Position numbers and translations under genes: made by a program
NCBI RefSeq assembly: GCF_900605015.1
Contig: NZ_LR027574.1
Location: 228,076 to 292,075, forward strand
Reading direction: 5' to 3'
DNA: 64,000 nucleotides
Source: Olsenella sp. Marseille-P4559
GTDB taxonomy: Bacteria > Actinomycetota > Coriobacteriia > Coriobacteriales > Atopobiaceae
The notes under the pieces: model-generated
The model's database searches: none
The model's input: only the letters and a program-made list of their open reading frames with translations
Told to the model about the DNA's origin: nothing
Shown: in pieces, positions 1-8,443 of the stretch
How positions within the stretch are numbered: the first letter of the stretch is position 1
Layout of the letters: every line of letters begins with the position of its first letter

Positions 1-827
1 GTCACCTGCCCCTGTTCTTGGGCTATGTGGGCGATGGTCTGATTGACGGTTGCGGCGTTGGCGGAGTGTTCCAGTCTCCCTCTGCCGAGCAGATCTACAA
101 CATCGCCAAGGAAGTCGAGGCTGGAGCGGGGGTTCTCTGCCTCTACGGCAACTACACCGGCGACATCATGAACTTTGACATGGCGTCCGAGATGCTCGAG
201 ATGGATGACATTGAGTGCAAGTCGCTCGTAGGAGCTGATGACGTTCTCTCGAACGAGAATCCCGAGGCTCGTCGTGGAGTTGCGGGCATATTCTTCATGT
301 ACAAGGCTGCTGGTGCTAAGGCCGACCAGGGCGGTGCGCTCGATGAGGTGTATGCAGCTGCAAAGAAGGCCGGGGACAATGTGAGGACGGTGGGTTTTGC
401 TCTCACGCCTTGCATCGTTCCCGAGGTTGGCCATTCCAACTTCGAGCTCAAGGACGATGAGATGGCCTTCGGCATGGGCATTCACGGCGAGCCCGGCGTT
501 TGGAATGGTCCTATCAAGACCGCAGACGAGCTTGCAGAGGAATCGGTGGGGGAGATTTTGAAGGACATGCCCGTTGCCTCGGGAGAAGAGGTTGCCCTTC
601 TCGTTAACGGGCTTGGCGCCACTTCCGTCGAGGAGCTCTACATCCTTAGTAACTCCGTGAGGAAGCGGCTCAAGGCCAAGGGAATCAAGGTGTGGCGCTC
701 TTGGACGGGGGAGTACGCGACCTCTATGGAGATGGCAGGTGCCTCCATCTCCGTCTGCAAGGTCGACGAGGAGCTCAGGGGATACTTCGAACACCCTGTA
801 AACACCCCCTTCATCTGCCAGAGGTAG
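1..827 (+). CDS. dhaK: DhaK-type ketose kinase subunit, 5' end cut by window edge
   Basis: Partial gene; 274 residues are visible, read from base 3, and the family is about 330 long. The first visible codon is the His of the family's GSGH loop, followed by LPLFLGYVGDG. The substrate-anchoring His that forms the covalent hemiaminal is present in MGIHGEPG (about base 478). DhaK subunits bind dihydroxyacetone or a related ketose and receive phosphate from DhaL. In the DHA-specific enzymes I know, the GSGH His is followed by Glu-Pro; here it is Leu-Pro, a form I associate with tetrulose kinases, so the substrate may not be dihydroxyacetone. The dhaL-like gene follows 37 bases later, which suggests one operon. 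A PTS-type phosphodonor DhaM is not in view. Confidence 0.9.
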   Translation, partial: HLPLFLGYVGDGLIDGCGVGGVFQSPSAEQIYNIAKEVEAGAGVLCLYGNYTGDIMNFDMASEMLEMDDIECKSLVGADDVLSNENPEARRGVAGIFFMYKAAGAKADQGGALDEVYAAAKKAGDNVRTVGFALTPCIVPEVGHSNFELKDDEMAFGMGIHGEPGVWNGPIKTADELAEESVGEILKDMPVASGEEVALLVNGLGATSVEELYILSNSVRKRLKAKGIKVWRSWTGEYATSMEMAGASISVCKVDEELRGYFEHPVNTPFICQR

Positions 828-864
828 GCACCTTGGCCCATTCGATGCTTGGAGGCATCTAGGG

Positions 865-1515
865 ATGGAAAAGATCACAGCAAACGATGTTCCGGCAATG
901 TTCGATTGTGTCAGCAAACTATTTGCCGAGAAGAAGGACGAGCTCTGCCAGATGGACGCGGTAATGGGAGACGGTGACCTAGGCCTCACCATGAGCAAGG
1001 GCTATGGCGCACTCCCTGGGTTCCTTCGCGACTTCACCGGCGAGGGAGACATCGGCAAGATGCTTTTCAAAGGCGCAATGAAGATGCAGAACACCGTCCC
1101 GTCGACGATGGGAACCCTCATGTCGTCAGGTGTCATGCAAGCCGGGAAGTCCTTCAAGGGAAAGACCGAGCTGGTTCCCCCTGATATGGCTACCTACATA
1201 GAATCGTTTGCCGAGGGAATCAAGAAGCGCGGCAAGTGTGAGCTTGGGGACAGGACGATTCTCGATTCCGTCGATGCCGCAGCAAAGAGTGCACGCGCCC
1301 TCGTCGACCAGAATCCTGAGGCAAGCTTCCGCCAAGTCATGGATGCGGCTGTCGAGGGAGCAAAGGCAGGCTGCGAGGCGACGAAGGACATGCTGCCCAG
1401 GTTTGGGAAGGCTGCCGTTCATGCTGCAAAGGCGAAGGGCGTGATTGACCAAGGCGCGCTTGCCGGACAGTATATGCTTCAAGGGCTCCGCAATTACTTT
1501 GCAGATAACCAATAA
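865..1515 (+). CDS. dhaL: DhaL-type kinase subunit (nucleotide-binding)
   Basis: 216 aa, the normal DhaL length of about 210. DhaL carries the ADP/ATP-Mg site and passes phosphate to the ketose held by DhaK. The Mg-binding Asp cluster is visible near residue 31 (DAVMGDGDLG) and the second nucleotide loop near residues 75-95 (TMGTLMSSG). The canonical motif is GDxDHG; here the His is replaced by Leu. The C-terminal DMLPRFGKAAVH segment matches the family's ending. The start ATG is preceded by a weak purine stretch (catctaggg). It lies directly downstream of the DhaK-like subunit, so both probably act as one kinase. Whether the donor is ATP or a PTS protein cannot be told from this window. Confidence 0.87.
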   Translation: MEKITANDVPAMFDCVSKLFAEKKDELCQMDAVMGDGDLGLTMSKGYGALPGFLRDFTGEGDIGKMLFKGAMKMQNTVPSTMGTLMSSGVMQAGKSFKGKTELVPPDMATYIESFAEGIKKRGKCELGDRTILDSVDAAAKSARALVDQNPEASFRQVMDAAVEGAKAGCEATKDMLPRFGKAAVHAAKAKGVIDQGALAGQYMLQGLRNYFADNQ

Positions 1516-1555
1516 CAGCGACATGAGGACGGGACACTCCGCCCAATAGGGGGAG

Positions 1556-1594
1556 CGGGCGGAGAGGGAATCCATCTTCCCGCCCGTCTTTTTT
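1556..1594 (+). terminator. Rho-independent terminator after dhaL
   Basis: Seven-base perfect stem (CGGGCGG at 1556-1562, CCGCCCG at 1580-1586) followed within two bases by a run of six T. It separates the dhaK-dhaL pair from the fused kinase downstream, so the latter may have its own promoter or depend on read-through. Confidence 0.75.
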
Positions 1595-1604
1595 GAAGGG
1601 ATGC

Positions 1605-3317
1605 GTGAGATCCATGCTCTGCAACGATCCAAAGAGCTTTCGCGAGGACATGCTGAGGGGCTACGTGGCCGCATATCCGAAGTATGTTGCCCAGGTGCCC
1701 GGGGGAGTCGCCCGTGCGACGAGGATGCCCGCCGACAAGGTCGCAGTCATCAACGGAGGCGGCTCCGGTCACTACCCGGCCTTCTGCGGAATCGTGGGCG
1801 ACGGGTTCATGGACGGGACCGTGGTCGGCAACGTGTTCACGTCGCCCTCGGCCGAAGACGTCCTCGGGGTCGCCCATGCGGTCGAGCAGGGGACGGGGCT
1901 CCTCATCGTCGGCGGCAACTATGCCGGTGACAAGATGAACTTCGACATCGCCCGCGACCGCCTGCGCGGAGGCGGCGTCGACTGCCGCACCGCCTACGTC
2001 ACCGACGACGTGAGCTCCGCCGCACCGGAGGAGGCGTGCAAGCGCCGTGGGAACGTGGGGACGTTCATGGTCTTCAAGGCCGTGGGCGCCGCGGCCGCGG
2101 CGGGGCTGCCCCTCGACGAGGTGGAGAGGGTGGCGAGGGAGGCGAACGACTCCACCAGGACCATGTCCGTGGGGTTCCGCGGGTGCACGCTCCCGGGCGA
2201 GGACGCTCCGCTCTTCCACGTCCCGCACGGGCGCATGGAGGTCGGGCAGGGCATCCACGGGGAGCCCGGCGTCGGGGAGGCCGACCTCGAGAGCGCCGAC
2301 GGGATAGCCGGCCTGCTCGTCGACCGCGTCCTCGCGGAGGCGCCCGAGGGCGGCAGCAAGAGGGTCGCAGCTATTCTGGACGGGCTCGGCTCCACCAAGT
2401 ACGAGGAGCTCTTCGTGGTCTGGGGCACGGTGAGGAGGCTCCTCGAGGACAGGGGCTACACCCTCGTCCACCCGTTGGTCGGGGAGTACGTGACGTCGCT
2501 CGACATGGAGGGGATAGCGCTCGCCGTGGAGTTCCTGGACGACGAGCTGGAAGGGTACTGGCTCGCCCCGTGCGACACGGCGTCGTACCGCCTTGGTGGA
2601 GGGACGATGGCCTCGCAATCGCGTGCGACCTACGAGACGGGGCCAGGGGTGGAGGAGTCCTTTGGGCGCGGCTCCGCCGCGTCCGAGGCTGCCGCAGGGT
2701 ATGTGGTGGGCGCGCTTGCCCGCATGCGCGACGCGGTAGCCGCCGCCGAGCAGGACCTCGCCAGGATCGACGGGGTGGCCGGCGACGGCGACCACGGACG
2801 CGGGATGGTGAAGGGGGCCACCTTCGCCGCCGAGGCTGCCGTGGCCGCGCACGCGCGCGGCGCTGCGCTCGGCTCCACCCTCCGCGAGGCGGGCCGAGCC
2901 TGGGCGGCCAAGGCCGGCGGTACCTCCGGGGTGCTCTGGGGCTCGGCGCTCGAGGCCGCTGGTGGTGCGCTGGGCGATGACGCGGATGCTTATGGCACGA
3001 CTGACGCGGCAAGGGCGGCGAGGGCTGCACTTGCCAAGATGGAGGAGCTCGGCGGTGCACGCCCCGGCGACAAGACCATGCTCGACGCCCTCGGCCCGTT
3101 CGCTGACGAGCTTGGGCGCCAGGCGGAGGCAGGGGCCTCCCTCGGGAACGCCTGGGCCGCGGCCGCGGCGGTCGCCCAGAAGGCTGCCGAGGCGACCAAG
3201 GGCCTCGTCCCAAAGGTCGGGCGCGCCCGCCCGGCGGCAGAGCGCAGCCTTGGGACACCCGATGCGGGTGCCATCTCGATGGCGCTGTGCATGAAGGCGG
3301 TGCTTCCAAAGAAGTAG
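1605..3317 (+). CDS. Fused DhaK-DhaL ATP-dependent ketose (erythrulose-type) kinase
   Basis: 570 aa from the GTG at 1605, chosen because GAAGGG lies four bases upstream; an ATG at 1614 is the alternative. Residues about 1-330 form the DhaK half (GGGSGHYPAF loop, covalent-site His in GQGIHGEPG) and about 355-570 the DhaL half (GVAGDGDHGRG Mg-binding cluster with His intact, AGGTSGVLWG nucleotide loop). One polypeptide with both halves is the ATP-dependent arrangement of eukaryotic DHA kinases and bacterial L-erythrulose kinases. The GSGHYPAFCGIVG sequence resembles my recollection of the erythrulose-kinase branch, so a tetrulose substrate is my preferred reading. It lies behind the terminator at 1556-1594, downstream of a split DhaK/DhaL system. 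Confidence 0.85.
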   Translation: MRSMLCNDPKSFREDMLRGYVAAYPKYVAQVPGGVARATRMPADKVAVINGGGSGHYPAFCGIVGDGFMDGTVVGNVFTSPSAEDVLGVAHAVEQGTGLLIVGGNYAGDKMNFDIARDRLRGGGVDCRTAYVTDDVSSAAPEEACKRRGNVGTFMVFKAVGAAAAAGLPLDEVERVAREANDSTRTMSVGFRGCTLPGEDAPLFHVPHGRMEVGQGIHGEPGVGEADLESADGIAGLLVDRVLAEAPEGGSKRVAAILDGLGSTKYEELFVVWGTVRRLLEDRGYTLVHPLVGEYVTSLDMEGIALAVEFLDDELEGYWLAPCDTASYRLGGGTMASQSRATYETGPGVEESFGRGSAASEAAAGYVVGALARMRDAVAAAEQDLARIDGVAGDGDHGRGMVKGATFAAEAAVAAHARGAALGSTLREAGRAWAAKAGGTSGVLWGSALEAAGGALGDDADAYGTTDAARAARAALAKMEELGGARPGDKTMLDALGPFADELGRQAEAGASLGNAWAAAAAVAQKAAEATKGLVPKVGRARPAAERSLGTPDAGAISMALCMKAVLPKK

Positions 3318-3339
3318 CGAGCTTCCTGTGGGAAACGGC

Positions 3340-3510
3340 CGGGAACGAATTGTGAAATGGTTCCCGTAGCTTCTTGGGACAATGCGTTGCGTTGCCGGGA
3401 TGACACCGTCCCGGCAACGGCCCCGACATTGCTGGGAAACAGTCACCAAGTCGTGAATTCTCGACAGTCAAACACGCTTAACCTTCAAAATATCACGACT
3501 TGGTGACTGT
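3340..3510. repeat. Cluster of three inverted repeats between convergent genes
   Basis: This stretch holds three successive perfect inverted repeats: 7-bp arms (3340-3346 / 3360-3366), 10-bp arms with an 8-base loop (3391-3400 / 3409-3418), and 18-bp arms with a 36-base loop (3439-3456 / 3493-3510). It lies between the convergent kinase and hydrolase genes. None is followed by a T-run, so a simple intrinsic terminator is not obvious. A bidirectional terminator or a remnant of a mobile repeat are possible. Confidence 0.7.
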
Positions 3511-3553
3511 CTCGTATAAATTCGCCGGTTAGCCGGTCTTAAACGGCGAAATA

Positions 3554-4408
3554 CTACGGGACGAGAAGGGAGAGGAGCTCGCGGCTCACGTCATCGGGGG
3601 CGCACTTGGGCAGCACGTGGTCGGCCCCGGGCACCACGACCTTGCGCGCGTAGGGAATTGCGTCGACAATCCGCTGCGTCTCGGCGGGATTGATGCAGTC
3701 GAACTCACCTACCATCACGGTAACGGGGCAGCCAATCGAGCCAAGCGACTCCGCCGGAATGTGGGGTTCGTCCAACATGAGGCGCATAAGCTGGGCGGTC
3801 ATTCTCGCCTCCTCGATACTGGGGGTCATGATAGAGGGGTCAATGCCCTCAGGTCCGTCTTCCAGCCATGCCGCCCATGCCTCGCTCTGCTCGGCGGTGC
3901 CTTCTATGTCCCAGTCGTCTTCCGCAAGCACGCCCTCGGGCGTGAGGTTTGCGCCCATCGAGAGCACCGAGGCCACGCGCTCTGGATGGTCACGGGCCAT
4001 GAGTAGGGCTTCTATGGCACCGTCCGAGAAGCCCACTACGTGCGCACGCTGCACCCCCAATGCACCGAGCACGAGAAGCGCGTCGTCTGCCATGAGCTCA
4101 TAGGTGAGGGGGGAGCTTCCGCGCGTGGACGCACCCTGTGCGCGCGAGTCCACGCCAATGGCGCAGCGCCCTTTATCGACGAGGGCGTCTATCTGCGCGC
4201 CAAAGATGCCGTGCTCCTCTCCGTTGCCGTGGAGGAAGAGGACCGGATCCGCTTCCACCCGCCCCTCGACCGGGCCATACACGAATGTGGCAATCTGGGC
4301 CCCATCGCCAGTCTCGACCTTGCGCGCCACACGGGGCGCGACGGTGGGGCGCAGATAGTAGCTGGGGAAATGCGGCTGAGGCGGAATGGGCGCTACGGTG
4401 CTCGGCAT
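3554..4408 (-). CDS. Alpha/beta hydrolase
   Basis: 284 aa. Start at 4408 because AGAGGAAG stands just upstream on the minus strand; an upstream in-frame ATG at 4462 lacks such a site. Alpha/beta-hydrolase fold features: oxyanion-hole HGNGE after a hydrophobic strand, nucleophile elbow GFSDG, acid in GEFDCINP and the catalytic His in GADHVLP near the C-terminus. No signal peptide, so cytoplasmic. The natural substrate cannot be read from sequence. It converges with the kinase gene and diverges from the ABC importer operon starting at 4573. Confidence 0.87.
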   Translation of the reverse strand: MPSTVAPIPPQPHFPSYYLRPTVAPRVARKVETGDGAQIATFVYGPVEGRVEADPVLFLHGNGEEHGIFGAQIDALVDKGRCAIGVDSRAQGASTRGSSPLTYELMADDALLVLGALGVQRAHVVGFSDGAIEALLMARDHPERVASVLSMGANLTPEGVLAEDDWDIEGTAEQSEAWAAWLEDGPEGIDPSIMTPSIEEARMTAQLMRLMLDEPHIPAESLGSIGCPVTVMVGEFDCINPAETQRIVDAIPYARKVVVPGADHVLPKCAPDDVSRELLSLLVP

Positions 4409-4572
4409 GGGCTTCCTCTCTATGACGACGAGAACGACGGCATGGCTGCCCAAGTTCTTCATTTCGTTGCTATGCCAACAGAAACACGAGCGTTTGAGCA
4501 GATATCATTAAGCCATCTGCGTGGCTACAGGACAAGGCGACTCTGATATCACACTACCATGTGGGAGGGCCC

Positions 4573-5484
4573 ATGCTCGAGAGAAGAGATTTCCTGCGCT
4601 TGTCAGCGCTTCTGGGTTGCGGGCTTCTCACCGGGTGTGCTACGCAGCCAAGTGCGGACACCGCACCGCCACCGGACTCGACTGGGACCGCAGATGCCGT
4701 CGACGAAATGCGCATCATTGCCACCTCTCGCTCGCTTGCCCAGATGGCGGTCCTTGCCGGCATGCCGCCCGTGGGCGTCACCGAAGATGCCACCGGTCTC
4801 GACGGCCTACCCGAAGACGTGGAATCTGTGGGCACCATCGCGCAGCCGAGCCTCGAGAAGATCGTTGCGCTCAAGCCCACGCTCGTGCTGCTCACTGCCG
4901 AGATCCCCGCGCAGAAGGAGCTCGAGTCCGGCCTGGACGGTGCGGGCATTGCGTGGCGCGACGTCGACGTGAACAGCTTCGACGACTACGCAAGCAACAT
5001 GGCCGCACTTACCGAGACGAGCGGGCGAGACGACCTCTACCAGGCCAACGTCACGGACGTCTCGAATGCCATAAGCGGGGTCGAGGCAAGCGCGGCAGGC
5101 CTGCCCCAGGTGAGCTACCTGGCGCTTCTCATCTCGTCTACCAAGGCAAAGGTCGCCAAGAGCGGCTACTTTGCCTGCGAGATCTTCGACAACCTGCAGA
5201 TGGCGAACATCGCCGAGGACGACTCCTCGTTGGATGACCTCTCGGTCGAGGCAATCGTTGCCGCCGACCCCTACTACGTCTTTGTCATCCCTCGCGGGGA
5301 CGAGGATGAGGCCAAGGGGGTCTTCGAACAGGATTTCCAGGCTCAGCCGGCATGGTCGTCCCTCTCGGCGGCTCAGGCGGGCAGGGTCAACGTCCTGCCC
5401 AAGGACCTCTTTGAGTACAAGCCAAACGAGCGCTGGGCAGAGGCCTACTCCTACATCCTCAGCGTGCGAGAGCAACAGGGGTAG
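4573..5484 (+). CDS. Iron-siderophore/cobalamin ABC transporter substrate-binding lipoprotein
   Basis: 303 aa. The N-terminus has a twin-arginine-like signal (RRDFLRL) running into a lipobox LLTGC, so it is probably exported folded and lipid-anchored. The mature part is a periplasmic-binding-protein type III fold (FecB/BtuF/FhuD family), with the typical VGTIAQPSLEKIVALKPTLV block at about residues 90-110. Ligands of this family are ferric siderophores, heme or cobalamin; the exact one is not evident. GGGAGGG precedes the ATG closely; a GTG four codons upstream is an alternative start. First gene of an apparent three-gene operon with the permease 2 bases downstream and the ATPase overlapping that. 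Confidence 0.88.
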   Translation: MLERRDFLRLSALLGCGLLTGCATQPSADTAPPPDSTGTADAVDEMRIIATSRSLAQMAVLAGMPPVGVTEDATGLDGLPEDVESVGTIAQPSLEKIVALKPTLVLLTAEIPAQKELESGLDGAGIAWRDVDVNSFDDYASNMAALTETSGRDDLYQANVTDVSNAISGVEASAAGLPQVSYLALLISSTKAKVAKSGYFACEIFDNLQMANIAEDDSSLDDLSVEAIVAADPYYVFVIPRGDEDEAKGVFEQDFQAQPAWSSLSAAQAGRVNVLPKDLFEYKPNERWAEAYSYILSVREQQG

Positions 5485-5486
5485 TC

Positions 5487-6548
5487 GTGTCCAACGGTGA
5501 AGAGGGGCGATACGAGAGGAGCCACTGGGCGTGCGTTCTGGGTGCCGTCGCGCTCGCGCTCGCCTCGCTCGCCTCGCTACTCAAGGGCACCTCGGCGCTC
5601 GGCTCGTCCGAGGCGTTTCAGACGCTTGGCCTCCTCGTCACCGGCCGCGCTGCAGATCCCACGGCAACGCTCGTCCTTATGGGTGTCCGCCTGCCTCGTG
5701 TGGTTGCGGGGGCGTTCTGCGGCGCGGCGCTGGCATCATCGGGCCTCCTCCTGCAGGCGTCGCTCGACAACGACCTTGCCTCGCCGGGTGTGATGGGCGT
5801 CAATGCCGGGGCGGGCCTGCTCTGGCTTGTCGCAGCCCTCTGGCTGCCAGGACACCCTATCCTGAGACAGGCCATGGCCTTTGCCGGCGCGCTTCTCGCC
5901 ACGCTTCTGGTGTACCTGGTCTCGCGTCGAGCGGGGAGCGGCCGCAGCACTGTGGTCCTTGCCGGCGTTGCGGTCTCGAGCCTTATGGCGGCAGCCATCG
6001 ACGTGATTGTGGTCGTGTGGCCGGAATCGGTCACGGACCGCGTGTCCTTTACGCTTGGCGGGCTTTCCGGGGTGACCTACCAGAGCCTTGCGGTGAGCCT
6101 TCCTGCCATGGCGGTGGCGCTTGTGGCCGGGGCCTGCCTCGGCCGTGGCATAGACCTGCTTGCACTGGGTGACGAGGCCGCGCACGGCCTTGGTCTTAAT
6201 GTGCGCGCCTGCAGGCTGGGAGCCATTGTCTGCGCCGCGCTTCTCGCCGCCTCGGCCGTATCCATCTGCGGCCTACTCAGCTTTGTTGGCCTTATCGTTC
6301 CCAATCTCATCCGCATGTGGGCGAGACCCACGACCCGCCAGGGGCTCGCACTTTGCGTCGTGTGGGGCTCGGCCCTGCTGGTTGCATGCGACCTCGTGGC
6401 ACGGACCATCGCATTTCCCTACGAGCTTCCGGTCGGCCTGGTGCTCGCACTTCTCGGCGCGCCGTTCTTCCTAGGGCTTCTGTCGCGGCGCAGGTGCAGG
6501 CATGGCTCACATTCTGTCACGGCGCGTCGCAGGGGTGATGCCGCATGA
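5487..6548 (+). CDS. FecCD-family ABC transporter permease
   Basis: 353 aa, GTG start two bases after the preceding stop, with AGGGG upstream. Multiple hydrophobic segments along the whole length fit the ten-helix BtuC/FecCD fold. Family sequences are clear: MGVRLPRVVAGAFCGAALASSG near residue 60 and GLLSFVGLIVPNLIRMW near residue 260 (the loop that contacts the ATPase). It moves the metal chelate or corrinoid delivered by the preceding lipoprotein. The stop overlaps the start of the ATPase gene by four bases, indicating translational coupling. Confidence 0.92.
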   Translation: MSNGEEGRYERSHWACVLGAVALALASLASLLKGTSALGSSEAFQTLGLLVTGRAADPTATLVLMGVRLPRVVAGAFCGAALASSGLLLQASLDNDLASPGVMGVNAGAGLLWLVAALWLPGHPILRQAMAFAGALLATLLVYLVSRRAGSGRSTVVLAGVAVSSLMAAAIDVIVVVWPESVTDRVSFTLGGLSGVTYQSLAVSLPAMAVALVAGACLGRGIDLLALGDEAAHGLGLNVRACRLGAIVCAALLAASAVSICGLLSFVGLIVPNLIRMWARPTTRQGLALCVVWGSALLVACDLVARTIAFPYELPVGLVLALLGAPFFLGLLSRRRCRHGSHSVTARRRGDAA

Positions 6549-7306
6549 TTGACGTGCGGGGCCTCTCGTTTGTGCGCGAAAGCGGCTTCTCCCTTGCCGT
6601 TGACTCCCTCGAGCTCAACGACGGCCAGGTGAGCACCCTCGTGGGCAAGAACGGCTGTGGCAAGTCCACGCTTTTGCGCTGCCTTGCCGGCGTGCTCCCG
6701 CACGAGGGGAGCGTGGTCGTGGACGGACTTGACTTGGGGAAGCTCAGCCACCGGGAGCGGGCACGCCACCTTGCCTATCTACCCCAGAAGCTCGGCGCTC
6801 CGCGTATGGATGTCTACACCCTGGTGTGCCACGGTCGTTTTGCCACGCTCGGTGCTGTAAGGACGCTGGGCGAGAAGGACCGTAGCCTGGTGCGTCACGC
6901 CATGGAGCTCACGGGCGTGTGGAAGCTTCGTGACCGGCTCCTCGGGGATGTATCGGGCGGCGAGTTGCAATGCGCCTATCTTGCTATGGTTGTCGCCCAG
7001 GACGCAGGGACACTCCTTCTCGACGAGCCGTCCGCGCACCTTGACGCCCACAGGCGCTGGGAGCTCGCCACGCTCTTCCGCCGCCTTGCAGGAGAGGGTC
7101 TGGCGGTGGTGGTTGCGACCCACGACGTGGAGTCGGCCTTCTCGTATGCTGACAAGGTCTGCCTCATGGCCGAGGGGCGCGTGGTTGCCCAAGGACCGCC
7201 AGGCCTTGTCGTCATGAGTGGAGCCGTGCCGACGGCGCTGGGCGTTGGCATGGCAGAGCAGGACGACCCGCAACTCCTGTGGAGGTATGTGCTCACGCAC
7301 GCGTGA
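6545..7306 (+). CDS. ABC transporter ATP-binding protein (FecE/BtuD type)
   Basis: 253 aa. Walker A GKNGCGKST (about residue 37), Q-loop LPQKLG, signature VSGGE in place of the usual LSGGE, Walker B TLLLDEPSAHLD and H-loop ATHD. It powers the FecCD-type permease encoded just upstream, with which it overlaps by ATGA. No ferric-uptake box or riboswitch was recognised in front of the operon, so regulation is unknown. Confidence 0.92.
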   Translation: MIDVRGLSFVRESGFSLAVDSLELNDGQVSTLVGKNGCGKSTLLRCLAGVLPHEGSVVVDGLDLGKLSHRERARHLAYLPQKLGAPRMDVYTLVCHGRFATLGAVRTLGEKDRSLVRHAMELTGVWKLRDRLLGDVSGGELQCAYLAMVVAQDAGTLLLDEPSAHLDAHRRWELATLFRRLAGEGLAVVVATHDVESAFSYADKVCLMAEGRVVAQGPPGLVVMSGAVPTALGVGMAEQDDPQLLWRYVLTHA

Positions 7307-7366
7307 GCGCCGCACTCACAAGAAAGAGGATGCGTCCCGGCCGGGACGCGGAAGAGAGGGGAGACC

Positions 7367-8443
7367 ATGGGATACGTGCTTGATGGGGAGGGGCTTGACG
7401 GGCTGGTTCGCGAGCTTGCCCGTGACCACCTCGTCTTTGCTCCGGTGAGAAGGGTGGGTGCAGGGCGCTTCACCGACGTTGACCAGGTAATCTACGATTT
7501 CGTGGATGACGCCTCGCAGGTCGAGCTCGACGCGAAGAGCGACTACTCGTTCAAGGAACTGCTCACACCGCTCTCGCAGACGCTCTTCTACTACACCGAG
7601 GACCAGGTGAGAGAGGCTAGCGACGTTGGTGCAGCCAACGACTCCGCCGTGCGCGGTGACGCCCGCGAGGTTCTCGTGCTCATGCGCGCCTGCGATCTCC
7701 ATGGCGTGAAGCGCCTTGACGCGATGTATCTGCACAACGGCCCCGAGGATAGCTTCTACCGTCGCATCCGCGACCGCGTTCGCTTTGTGCTTCTCGGCTG
7801 CCCACAGACCTTCGAGCACTGCTTCTGCGCAGACATGGGCACAAGCGTCGCACCCGACTGCTGGGAGTTCTCGCTCGAGCGCTTGGGCGACGGCTACGCC
7901 TGTGCCGTGGCAAACAAGTCCTTCCGACCGCTCTTCGAGCGTCATGCCGCACGCAGCCAAGACGTTGTTCCCGCGCACGTCAGCACAAACGAGGTGCACG
8001 TGCGCGTCCCCAAGTCCGTGCCCTTGGAGCTTCGCTCCAGTGACGTGTGGGACGAGTACAACCACCGCTGCATCGGCTGCGGCAGGTGCACCATCGTGTG
8101 CCCCACCTGTACGTGCTTCACCATGCAAGACGTGGCCTACACCGAGAATGGTAGGGTTGGCGAGAGGCGCCGTGTGCAGGCCAGCTGCATGATTGACGGC
8201 TACTCGACGGTTGCCGGCGGGGCAAGCTACCGCAAGCAGCACGGCGAGCGCATGCGCTTCAAGGTGCTCCACAAGGTGTGCGACTTCCGCCAGCGCTTTG
8301 GCTACGACATGTGCGTGGGCTGCGGGCGCTGCGACGACGTATGCCCCGAGTACATCAGCTTTGCCGCGTGCGTCAACAAGCTCACCGACGCCGTTGACGA
8401 GTGGGACGCCCAGCACGAGGGGAGCGTGGCCTGCGATGCCTAG
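7367..8443 (+). CDS. asrA: Anaerobic sulfite reductase subunit A (AsrA, iron-sulfur)
   Basis: 358 aa, the usual AsrA length. Two [4Fe-4S] ferredoxin-type clusters are marked by CIGCGRCTIVCPTC (about residue 232) and CVGCGRCDDVCP (about residue 312). AsrA passes electrons to the catalytic subunit AsrC in the NADH-dependent reduction of sulfite to sulfide. GAGAGGGGAG lies upstream of the ATG. The 3' end overlaps asrB by eight bases. Gene order A-B-C matches Salmonella and Clostridium asr operons. Confidence 0.94.
   Translation: MGYVLDGEGLDGLVRELARDHLVFAPVRRVGAGRFTDVDQVIYDFVDDASQVELDAKSDYSFKELLTPLSQTLFYYTEDQVREASDVGAANDSAVRGDAREVLVLMRACDLHGVKRLDAMYLHNGPEDSFYRRIRDRVRFVLLGCPQTFEHCFCADMGTSVAPDCWEFSLERLGDGYACAVANKSFRPLFERHAARSQDVVPAHVSTNEVHVRVPKSVPLELRSSDVWDEYNHRCIGCGRCTIVCPTCTCFTMQDVAYTENGRVGERRRVQASCMIDGYSTVAGGASYRKQHGERMRFKVLHKVCDFRQRFGYDMCVGCGRCDDVCPEYISFAACVNKLTDAVDEWDAQHEGSVACDA

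Noticed and set aside
1494-3449. 651-codon minus-strand frame opposite the fused kinase
   Set aside because: Shadow of the GC-rich kinase gene; composition is Arg/Gly/Pro-rich and no domain is present.
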